64,000 bases of DNA from Halosolutus gelatinilyticus (lineage in GTDB: Archaea; Halobacteriota; Halobacteria; Halobacteriales; Natrialbaceae): contig NZ_CP095491.1 in assembly GCF_023028105.1 (NCBI RefSeq), positions 2,914,001-2,978,000 on the forward strand, read 5' to 3'. Below the pieces are notes generated by a model that was not told the DNA's origin, did not search any database, and saw nothing but the letters and a program-made list of their open reading frames with translations. The translations under genes were made by a program, and so were the position numbers. Shown piece after piece: positions 25,717-34,800 of this stretch (its first letter is position 1; the number at the start of each line of letters is the position of its first letter).

Positions 25717-27245
25717 TGGCGGTGATCGAACTCCCCGACTGGGCCGCACTCGCGCCGGCACTGATACTGGCCGGGACCGCGATGGCGCTGTTCCTCGTCG
25801 ACAGCATCTCGCCTCGATCGACGAACCGGGGACTGCTGGCGGGCACCGCCGCGGTCGGCTCGCTGGCCTCGCTCGGCGTGGCCGCGTGGTTCCTCGCGGC
25901 CGGCGTCGGCTCGTTCGGCCTCGAAACCGGGGGCCCGATCGAACTGTTCGACGGGCAGTTGGTCGTCGACCAGCTGGCGCTGTACTTCACCATCGTCGTC
26001 GCGATCGTCACCGCGCTGGTTGCGGTCGCGAGCTACGACTACCTGCAGGATCACACCTACCAGGCCGAGTACTACTCGCTGGTCATGCTGGCGGCGACCG
26101 GCATGGCGACGATGGCCACTGCCAACAGCCTCGCAACGATCTTCATCGCGCTCGAACTCTCGAGCCTGCCGTCGTACGCGCTCGTCGCGATCCTCAAGGA
26201 TAATCGCGGCAGCGTCGAGGCCGGCCTGAAGTACTTCCTGATCGGGGCGCTCTCGTCGGCCATATTCGTCTACGGGGTTAGCCTCGTCTACGGGGTGACG
26301 GGATCGCTGCAACTCGACGCGATCGCGTTCGCCCTCGGCGGCGACGTCGACGGATTCGGCGGCCTGCTCGGCCTCGGCATGCTGATGCTGATCGCCGGCT
26401 TCGCGTTCAAGACCGCGAGCGTCCCGTTTCACTTCTGGGCGCCCGAGGCTTACGAGGGCGCACCCGCACCGATCAGCGCGTTCCTCTCGTCGGCCTCGAA
26501 GGCCGCCGGCTTCGTGATCACGTTCCGCGTGTTCACGACGGCGTTCCCGCTCTCCGAGACGGCCGCGCTCATCGGCTTCGACTGGACGTGGGCCTTCATC
26601 ATCCTCGCGATCGTCACGATGACGGTCGGCAACTTCGCGGCCGCGACCCAGGACAAGGTCAAACGGATGCTCGCGTACTCCTCGATCGGTCACGCCGGCT
26701 ACGTGCTGATCGGGCTGGCCGGCCTCTCCGTCGACGGCGGCGAGTTCGTCATGGCCGCCGCGATGATGCACCTGCTGGTCTACGGCTTCATGAACACGGG
26801 CGCGTTCCTGTTCGTGGCGCTGGCCGAGTACTGGGGCGTCGGTCGCACCTTCGAGGACTACAACGGCCTCGCCTCGCGGGCGCCGGTCGCCTGCGCCGCG
26901 ATGGCGGTCTTCATGTTCAGCCTCGCCGGTATCCCGCCCTTTGGCGGCTTCTTCAGCAAGTTCTTCTTGTTCTTCGGCGCGATCGAGGCCGCATCGGCGA
27001 ACTCGGCGATGCTGGTCGTCGCCGTCGCGTTGGTGGTCAACAGCGCGCTCTCGCTGTACTACTACTCGCGGCTGGTGAAGGCGCTGTGGATCGAAGAACC
27101 GGTCGTCCCGCGGGACGCGCTCGCCCAGCCGATCGGCCTCTACGCGGCGATCGTCTTCGCCGCCGTGATGACGGTCGTCATCCTACCCGGCTTCGGCCCG
27201 ATCGTCGACGCCGCGTTCGATGCGGCGTCCGCGGTTCTGGCCTGA
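25713..27245 (+). CDS. nuoN: Complex I antiporter-like subunit NuoN
   Basis: A 510-residue polytopic subunit and the last gene of the operon. 'FIALELSSLPSYALVAI', 'FKTASVPFHFWAPEAYEGAPAP' and 'DKVKRMLAYSSIGHAGYVLIGLAG' are NuoN marks. GTG 25713 overlaps the nuoM stop; ATG 25716 directly after it gives a protein one residue shorter and is equally likely. Confidence 0.95.
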   Translation: MMAVIELPDWAALAPALILAGTAMALFLVDSISPRSTNRGLLAGTAAVGSLASLGVAAWFLAAGVGSFGLETGGPIELFDGQLVVDQLALYFTIVVAIVTALVAVASYDYLQDHTYQAEYYSLVMLAATGMATMATANSLATIFIALELSSLPSYALVAILKDNRGSVEAGLKYFLIGALSSAIFVYGVSLVYGVTGSLQLDAIAFALGGDVDGFGGLLGLGMLMLIAGFAFKTASVPFHFWAPEAYEGAPAPISAFLSSASKAAGFVITFRVFTTAFPLSETAALIGFDWTWAFIILAIVTMTVGNFAAATQDKVKRMLAYSSIGHAGYVLIGLAGLSVDGGEFVMAAAMMHLLVYGFMNTGAFLFVALAEYWGVGRTFEDYNGLASRAPVACAAMAVFMFSLAGIPPFGGFFSKFFLFFGAIEAASANSAMLVVAVALVVNSALSLYYYSRLVKALWIEEPVVPRDALAQPIGLYAAIVFAAVMTVVILPGFGPIVDAAFDAASAVLA

Positions 27246-27326
27246 CGCGGGTCGGTCCGACGTCGGCCTGAATCGGCGACCCGGTACCTTTTACCCGTCG
27301 CGCTCGCAAGCCGCCGTATAGTACGC

Positions 27327-28817
27327 ATGGGGTTTCGGCTGGTACTCGGGTTCGGGACTGTCGGCCGTCACGTCGTCGAGCAACTGCCAGATCAGGGCGG
27401 CCGGCTACTGGTGATCACCGAGGATCAGCACGTAGTGGAGACGCTTCGCGACGAGAGCGTGCCCGCCCGTCGAGCCGATCCGACGGCTCCGGAGACGATC
27501 GCGTCCCTCGAGACGCCGGACGTCATCTTCGTCGCGGGCGATCGCACCGACGTCAACCGGACCGCGCTCGAACGCGCCCGGGCGCAGTTCCCGGACGCGT
27601 CGATCGTCGTCTACATGGGCGGGAACGCGACGGCGGCCGATCGAGCGGCCTGTCGCGACCTCGCCGATCACGTCGTCGACGCGGAACGCGCGCTCGTCGA
27701 TCGCGTGCTCGACGACACCGTCAGCACCTCAGCGCAGGCCGCTATCCGCCTCCGCGACCACCTGAAATCGATCGACGGGCGACTGGCGGTCGTCATGCAC
27801 GACAACCCTGACCCCGACGCAATCGGGAGCGCGGTCGCGCTGGCCGACATCGCGACGGCGATCGGCGTCGACGCCGACGCCTGCTACTACGGTGACATCT
27901 CCCACCAGGAAAATCGGGCGATGGTCAACCTGCTCGGGTTGGACCTGCGGAATCTCGATCCGGGGGACTCGCTCGAGGAATACGCGGCGTTCGCGCTGAT
28001 CGATCACTCCAGGCCCGGCGTCAACGACCAGTTGCCGCCCGGTCTTCACGTCGACATCGTCATCGACCACCACCCGCCCCGCGGCCCCGTTCCCGCGGAC
28101 TTCGTCGACCTTCGCGAACACGTCGGCGCGACCAGTACCGTGTTGACGGAGTACCTCGATCGGTTCAGCGTCTCGCTCGACGAGGGCACGGCAACGGCGC
28201 TGCTGTACGGCATCCGCGTCGACACGAACGACTTCACCCGCGAGGTGTCCGCAGCGGACTTCAACGCGGCGTCGGTCCTCCGCCCGCACGTCGACATCAC
28301 CGTCCTCGAGCAGATCGAACAGCCGACCGTCGAGGGCGAGACGCTGGAGACGATCGCCCGAGCGATTAAGAACCGCGAGCAACGCGACTCGGTCGCCGTC
28401 GCGAGCGTCGGACGGCTCTCCAATCGGGACGCGCTGCCCCAGGCGGCCGAACAGCTGCTGGCGATGGAGGGCATCGAAACGACGCTCGTCTTCGGCTTTA
28501 AGGACGAGATGGCCTATCTCTCCGCCCGATCGCGGGCCAACGACGTCGACCTCGGTGAGACGCTGCGCGACGCGTTCGACCAGATCGGGAGCGCGGGCGG
28601 ACACGCCGACATGGCCGGCGCCCAGCTCGAGATCGGCATCCTCGGCAGCACGGACGACCAGCAGGAGGTCGACTCGATCGTCAGCGTCGTCGAGGAGGTC
28701 ATCACCAACCGGTTCTTCGAGGCGATCTGGACCCAACCCGGGATCCCCGTCGGGGCCTCCGGAGGAACGAGCGAGTGGCTGTTCACGAGCGAAGCCGGCG
28801 ACGGCGAGCCGGAGTAG
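27327..28817 (+). CDS. KTN (TrkA-N)-DHH/DHHA1 phosphoesterase
   Basis: A 496-residue cytosolic protein. Residues 1-130 form a Rossmann KTN domain (FGTVGRHVVEQL). From about 145 comes the DHH module with 'VMHDNPDPDAIGSA', 'LIDHSRPGVN' and 'IVIDHHPPRG'. The end is DHHA1 with 'GSAGGHADMAGAQL'. This domain order is common in haloarchaea. The DHH core hydrolyses phosphodiesters such as cyclic di-AMP, pApA or nanoRNA; which substrate is unknown here. A ligand bound to the KTN domain may control it. A possible TATA element (ccttttacc) lies about 35 nt upstream. Confidence 0.88.
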   Translation: MGFRLVLGFGTVGRHVVEQLPDQGGRLLVITEDQHVVETLRDESVPARRADPTAPETIASLETPDVIFVAGDRTDVNRTALERARAQFPDASIVVYMGGNATAADRAACRDLADHVVDAERALVDRVLDDTVSTSAQAAIRLRDHLKSIDGRLAVVMHDNPDPDAIGSAVALADIATAIGVDADACYYGDISHQENRAMVNLLGLDLRNLDPGDSLEEYAAFALIDHSRPGVNDQLPPGLHVDIVIDHHPPRGPVPADFVDLREHVGATSTVLTEYLDRFSVSLDEGTATALLYGIRVDTNDFTREVSAADFNAASVLRPHVDITVLEQIEQPTVEGETLETIARAIKNREQRDSVAVASVGRLSNRDALPQAAEQLLAMEGIETTLVFGFKDEMAYLSARSRANDVDLGETLRDAFDQIGSAGGHADMAGAQLEIGILGSTDDQQEVDSIVSVVEEVITNRFFEAIWTQPGIPVGASGGTSEWLFTSEAGDGEPE

Positions 28818-29625
28818 CTCGTCAGGCGCACGCCGGGTCTAGAGCGGCCCGGCGACGAGGCAGTTCGATAACGCGTTTTCAACAGACCGACCCGGGACTC
28901 GTTGTGTGATCCGATCGCCCCCCATTTTGGGACGCTGGGTTAACCGGCAATCTCCGTCGGGAGCGGACCCACGAGATCGGACTACGATCCTCGCGGCTAG
29001 CATATGGCGTCGTCTGTTCCACACTCCACAATCATCATAGAAGACACCAATAACCGATCATACTAAATATCGTATGTGTCCGTTACGCTTTGTTTCCTTC
29101 CGTTGCTCTCTCCCGTATCGCATCGGAATCGGAGACAACACTCGCGACGTGGCGCTCTTTGTTGCGGTGCAGAACCGGCGAGAAACCGCCCTTCTCGGCG
29201 TCGCCGTCTTCGATGTGTTCGTTGCATCCGCTCGATCGCCCCTGCGCTTCGAAAAGCGCCGGACGCGGAGGCGATCCGGCTTCCAGCTCGACGACGATGG
29301 ACGGCCGGTCCCGTCGACCGGCGAGGCGAATCCGCGATTTGGCGAAGGCGACGCGATTCCGTTCGATCGAACCGTCAGCCGATAGTCGGATTTCGGAACC
29401 CGATCGGGGGCGACCGAGGGCGGCCGCACGGAACAGATGTGTTAGTTATCTCATCTGTGTGTGAACCAGGACTGCTTTATAGCGAATCCAACCACGAGTA
29501 TCAGATTTAGATACATCTAATATTTTTGTCAGAGATGTCGGGGAACGGGTAACGAATTCGGCCACTCGGACTCCCGGAGTGGCGACGGCGATCGAACTCG
29601 CCGCGGGCCGCAGCTACCGCTCCCC
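28818..29625. other. Intergenic, no supported gene
   Basis: About 800 nt at the junction between housekeeping genes and the galactoside locus. Overlapping frames exist on both strands near 29060-29430, but they are Arg/Ser-rich and not halophilic in composition. A/T-rich islands occur at about 29035-29075 and 29460-29530, the latter holding a 14-bp palindrome. I see no RNA gene. Confidence 0.5.
29507..29520. repeat. 14-bp palindrome TTAGAT-AC-ATCTAA
   Basis: Perfect 6-bp arms around a 2-nt centre in A/T-rich DNA, followed by tatttttgt. It lies about 105 nt beyond the end of the GH42 gene. It could be part of a terminator region or an operator for an unseen transcript; I cannot decide. Confidence 0.4.
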
Positions 29626-31647
29626 TCACCGCTCGTTCAGGGCGAGGTCTGTCGGCGGGGCGTCGGTTACCGCAACGTCGTAGGCTTCGATCTCGCTCCC
29701 GCCGAGGAACCAGGTTGCGTCGGACGGCGCCGCGATCGCGAGCGGTTCCGATCGGTAGTTGGCGATCCAGGTTAGTCCGTCGCGTCGCGCGAACCGGACC
29801 TGTTCCGGCAGCGGGTCGGCCGTCTCGCAGTCGGCTCGATCGAGCAGGTCCCCGACGAGCGCGCTCGCGAGATCGTCGTCGGGCCAGGTTCCCACGTAGG
29901 TGACGTTGCCGTCGCCGACGGGGTTGCGGACGATCGCCACCTCTCCGTCGGCGCGCTCGCCTTCGTACCGGCCCAGAACGTCGACGGCTTCGGCGGTCGG
30001 GGAGAGCCATTCGTTCCAGACGCGGCTGTCGAACCGCTCGCCGCCGTAGGAGATCGCACTCTCCAGTTCGGCCGGAACGCTCTCGTGTCGACGGATCTCG
30101 GCCCCGACCAGGTCGCGGAGCGGCCCCGGCTGGGGCGCGTCGTGGAGTTTGTTGTACGGATCCTTGACTCCCGAGCGCATCGTGACGAGAAGTTCGCCGC
30201 CGGCAGCGACGTAGTCGTCGAGGCGGGCCGCGAGTTCGTCGTCCGCGAGGTACAGCGTCGGCGCGACGATCGCGTCGTACCCGTCGAGGTCGGCGCGCGG
30301 GGGAACGACGTCGACCGTCACCGATCGTCGGCGGAGGGCGCGGTAGTAGGTCTCCAGGTGCTGCCAGTAGTCGAAGTCGGGCGTGTTGCGCTCGATCCCG
30401 ATCGCCCACGCGTTATCGTAGCTGTGGACGATCGCGACGGCGGCGTCGGGGACCGAGAGGCTATCGCCGACGGTCTCGCCGAGGTCGGCCAGTTCCCGCG
30501 CCGCCCGCGTTGCGTCCTGGAGTCCCGCGTCCGGCGCCCCGTCCTGCGTCAGGAGACCGCTGTGGTACTGCTCCTGGCCCATCCGGCACCGTCGCCACCG
30601 GAAGTACGAGACCACGTCGGCACCGTGTGCGACTGCGGAGTGTGCCCACAACCGCATCGCGCCGTCGCCAGGTTGGGGGGAGTACGGCGGCCAGTTGATG
30701 TCGCCGGGTTGCTGTTCCATCACCCACAGGGGCGAGCCGGTGGCGCTTCGGAAGAGGTCGTGGTCCAGGCCGATCTGGTCGGGATCGCCGACCCGGAGTT
30801 CGTCCCTGGAAACGGTCTCGCGCTGGGCCTGAACGTGACCGGTCGGGTAGGAGTCCCAGGACGCGAAGTCGAGGTCTGCGGAGAGGTCGTACGCGTCCAG
30901 CGCGTCGAAGTGGGACATGAAGTTGTGCGTGACGAACCAGTCGTCGTCGGCCTCGCGAAGGATCTCCGTCTGGAGGCGGTTGTACTCGACGACGCTGTCG
31001 CTCGAGAAGCGGTAGTAATCCAGCAATCGAGACGGGTGGTGGGACGCGGCCGTGTGGCGGGGCGGATCGACCTGCGCGAAGACGTTCAGGTCCTGGCTCC
31101 AGAAGGCGGTTCCCCACGCTTCGTTGAGCCGATCGATACCGTCGTACCGCTCGCGGAGCCACGTCCGGAACGCGCTCGCGCAGTCGTCGCAGTAGCACCG
31201 AACCGTTCCGTGACAGCCGAACTCGTTGTCCGTCTGCCAGCCGGCGATCGCCGGGTGATCCGCAAACCGGTCCGCCAGGGCGCCGACGATCCGTCGCGTT
31301 TCGCGTCGATAGACGGCCGAGTTGTAGCAGTAGTGCCGGCGGCTGCCGTAGTGTCTCGTCGTTCCGTCGGCCTCTTCCTGGAGGATTTCGGGGTGCTCGT
31401 CGACCAGCCACTTGGGCGGGGTCGCCGTCGGGGTACAGAGGACCGCCTGCATCCCGTGGTCGCCGATCAGCGTTATCGCCCGTTCCAGCCACTCGACGTC
31501 GAATTCGCCGGGTTCGGCTTCGATTCGGGACCAGGCGAACTCCCCCATCCGAACGTACTCGATTCCCGTTTCGGCCATTCGTTCGATGTCCTCTTCCATC
31601 CGCTCCGCCGGCCAGTGCTCCGGAAAGTAACAGACGCCGATACTCAT
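29626..31647 (-). CDS. GH42 beta-galactosidase
   Basis: A 673-residue enzyme of glycoside hydrolase family 42, related to haloarchaeal BgaH. It has a TIM barrel with acid/base E142 (QTDNEFGCHG) and nucleophile E311 (VMEQQPGDINW). The structural zinc site of the family is intact: C107, C151, C153 and C156. A trimerisation domain (about 390-600) and a small C-terminal beta domain follow. There is no signal peptide, so it should act in the cytosol on imported beta-galactosides. It is the last gene of the locus, 175 nt behind the LamG-GH2 gene. Confidence 0.93.
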   Translation of the reverse strand: MSIGVCYFPEHWPAERMEEDIERMAETGIEYVRMGEFAWSRIEAEPGEFDVEWLERAITLIGDHGMQAVLCTPTATPPKWLVDEHPEILQEEADGTTRHYGSRRHYCYNSAVYRRETRRIVGALADRFADHPAIAGWQTDNEFGCHGTVRCYCDDCASAFRTWLRERYDGIDRLNEAWGTAFWSQDLNVFAQVDPPRHTAASHHPSRLLDYYRFSSDSVVEYNRLQTEILREADDDWFVTHNFMSHFDALDAYDLSADLDFASWDSYPTGHVQAQRETVSRDELRVGDPDQIGLDHDLFRSATGSPLWVMEQQPGDINWPPYSPQPGDGAMRLWAHSAVAHGADVVSYFRWRRCRMGQEQYHSGLLTQDGAPDAGLQDATRAARELADLGETVGDSLSVPDAAVAIVHSYDNAWAIGIERNTPDFDYWQHLETYYRALRRRSVTVDVVPPRADLDGYDAIVAPTLYLADDELAARLDDYVAAGGELLVTMRSGVKDPYNKLHDAPQPGPLRDLVGAEIRRHESVPAELESAISYGGERFDSRVWNEWLSPTAEAVDVLGRYEGERADGEVAIVRNPVGDGNVTYVGTWPDDDLASALVGDLLDRADCETADPLPEQVRFARRDGLTWIANYRSEPLAIAAPSDATWFLGGSEIEAYDVAVTDAPPTDLALNER

Positions 31648-31822
31648 GTACGGCTGTCCGTGGGATGGGACGGATCAATAGTGTTTCGTCCGCCGATAGA
31701 AACGAATCGTTCGGGGCCGCGACGTCCCGCTGCTCCGGACGCACCTCAGGTCGCACTCGATCCCGCGAGCTACCGATCGGCGCTGGACTCGTGGAGTCGG
31801 CTCGACCGGCGCGACGTCCGCG

Positions 31823-34800
31823 TCATCGGGTTCGGCCGGCGCCGTCCGGATCGGCTGACGCGTGTTCGCTCTCGCCGTTCGGAGCGTTCGCGTCACCGTC
31901 GATCACCTGGAGCGTAACGCTCCCCCGAAGGGTCTCGCCGGACGCCAGCGTCGGATCCTGGTCGACGACCGGGTGGCGGCTGAGCCAGCCGTCGGCGTTC
32001 GTGCCCGACAGCGATCGATCGAGGATCAGGAATTCGATGCTTTCGGAGCGGACCTGCGAGCGGACGTGTTGATCGCCGTCCGAACGAACGCCCAGCCCGT
32101 GCCCGCCGGCCGCCGTGAGGTCGGCCGCGTACACGTTCCGCTTCGTCCCGCGGAAGTCGTTCGATCCGTGCTTCGTTGCGTCGTTCTTCCAGGGCTGGCC
32201 GCTGCGGATACGGATCTCCTCGTGGTTCGGTCGGGATCCGTCCGGAAACGCGCACGCGGTGCCGCCGGGGCGACCAATGTGGGTGTCGGGGTAGACGCTC
32301 CACTGCGCGTCCCGGAGCCACGAGAGGGTCATCAGGTCGGTCGCGGTCGGCACCGCGAGGCCGACTTCGCGGGCGTCGACGGAGTCGTGCAACGCGAACT
32401 CGTACTCGACTTCGAGCCCGTCAGCGAGCGGGCGAAGCAGGACGGTCCCCGCGGCGTCGTCGTACTCGACGGCGATCGAGACGGCCGCGCCGTCCTCGGC
32501 TACGGTCACGTCGGCGACCGTCCGATCCGACAGTCGGTGGTCGATCGCGGACGCGTAGTCCCGCCCCGTCGACTGCTGGGTCGGCGTCAGTGCCAGTTCC
32601 GGGGCGTCGACGATCAACGGCGCGCCGTCAGGCGTCCTGACCTCGACGGCCCCACTCTCCCGGTCGATATCCAGGGAGTAGACATCGGTCGCGACCGACA
32701 GCGTCCCGTCGTCGTCGGCGAACGGCTCGGTTGCGGGTTCCGAGGGAATCTCGACTCGCGGGGATTCGGGCGTAACCACGATCCTCTCGATCGCGTGTCC
32801 CTCGGGATGCGTGACCGTCATCTCGAGGCGATCGTCCTCGACGGGGAGCGTCACCGTCGTCCTCTCGCCCGGCGGAACGTGGATCGGTCGCCGCCCCGAA
32901 CCGGGCGTCCCCTCGAACCGGATCGATCGATCGGCGAGGTCGACGAACTCGTGGCGATTCTCGATCGTCAGCGTCACGGCGTTGCCGTTGCCGCGCCACT
33001 CGGCGTCGGCGACCCGCACCGGCGAGTACACCTTCTTGACGTGCCAGTACTCGGGGCGGGACCGTCGATTGCGGTCGAGGAGTCCCCAGCGGTATTCGCC
33101 CCACTGTTCGAGGTGGTCGCCGCCCGCCCAGATAGCGGCGCCGGCGACCGAGTCGGCCGCCCGGCACTGCTCCCAGATCAGTTCGAAGGGGAGTCCCCAC
33201 TCGTCGCGGAGCCCCGGATCGGTCACCAGTTCCCGATCGTTGTAGCAGTACGTGTGGGCGGCCTCGTCGAACAGGATCGGCTCGTCCAGGTCGGCGTGCT
33301 CCTCGACCGTCGACCCGGTTCGGAAGGCGGGATAGTGGTGAGCGCGCACGTCGTAGACGTCGTGCCACGGATCGTCGGGATCGTACGCGTCGTGGTTGAA
33401 GATCGTCGGACGCGTCGGATCGAGTTCCGCCACCAGTCTCCCGGCGGCGTCGAACGCGTCGTACCACTCGGACTCGTTGGCGATCGACCAGAGACAGACC
33501 GACGCGCGGTTTTTGTCCCGTTCGACCATCTCAAGCGTCTGGCGGAGCACCACGTCAGGGTCGGGATCGCCGCGGCCGCGGCCGACGAACATGTGCGGCG
33601 CCTCCATCTCGACGACGATGCCGAGTTCGTCGCAGGCGTCGAGGAACGCCTCGGAGGTCGGGTGGTGGGCCGTCCGCACGTAGTTGACGTTCGCCTCCTT
33701 CAGGCGCCGCGCGTCCTCGCGGGTGATCTCGGCCGGCACGGCGTGACCGTGTTCGGCGAGGTGGATCTCCTCCCAGTTGACGCCCCGCAGCGTGACGGCC
33801 TCGCCGTTCAGGCGGAGCTCGTTCCCGACGACCGAAACGTCGCGGATACCGATGCGCTCGCTGATCGTTTCGGTCGTCCCGTCGGCCTCGATCGTCACGT
33901 CGACCGTGTACAGGCGCGGCTGCTCCGGATTCCACGGCTGCGGATCCGACGCCTCGAGTTCGAACGAGCATTCGCCTGACGAGCCGGCGTCGAGGGCCGA
34001 CACGGGCCGTTCGGCGGTCGCGACCGTCGCCCCCTCCGGATCGGTTAGCGTAACGGTGACGGTCGCCGACTCAACCCCCCTCGCGCCAGCGTTGCGTATC
34101 GCCGTCTCGACGGTTACGGCCGCCGACGACCCGCGAAGGCCGGTCGTGACGTCGCACGCCGCGACGTGAACGTCGGGGACCGAGAGCAATGTCACGTCCC
34201 GCGTGATCCCGCCAGTGACGTTCTGCCAGCCCATGTCGTCCGCCGGCGACTGCTGGGCGACCGCCACGGCCAGCGCGTTCGCGCCGTCCGCGGTCACCGC
34301 ATCCGTGGCGTCGACCTCGAACGGGGTGTAGCCGCCGACGTGGTGACCGACTTCGGAGTCGTTGACAAATACGCGCGCCTCGCTGTAGACTGCGTCGAAG
34401 CGCAGGAGGAGCCGCCCGTCGGCCCACCCGTCGGGAACCTCAAACTCTCGGCGGTACCAGCCGAGCGTTCCGTCAGGCGGGTACCACTCCTCGGAACCGC
34501 TCGGGACGGCGTAGCCGTCGTAGGCCCACTGGCCCGGCACGTCCTCGTCGTGCCACTCGACGCCGAGGTCCTCGATCGTATCGTAGTCGAGCCACAGAAC
34601 CGCGCCGTCCGGCACCGCCTGAAATCCGCGCTCGATCCGATCGTCGGAAAGCGCGGTATCGAACGCCCGCGTCGACGCGACGGCGACGTCGAGATCGGAC
34701 CCGCCGACGACGAACCGCGCGTCGCTACTCGCCAGGTCGGTGGCGTCGTGCGTCGACGAACCCACCCGAGCGCCGTCGACGTAGAGGCGCAACTCGTCGC

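Noticed and set aside
29058-29429. Overlapping frames on both strands in the 28.8-29.6 kb gap
   Set aside because: Basic, Ser/Arg-rich translations with no family likeness and no convincing start region.
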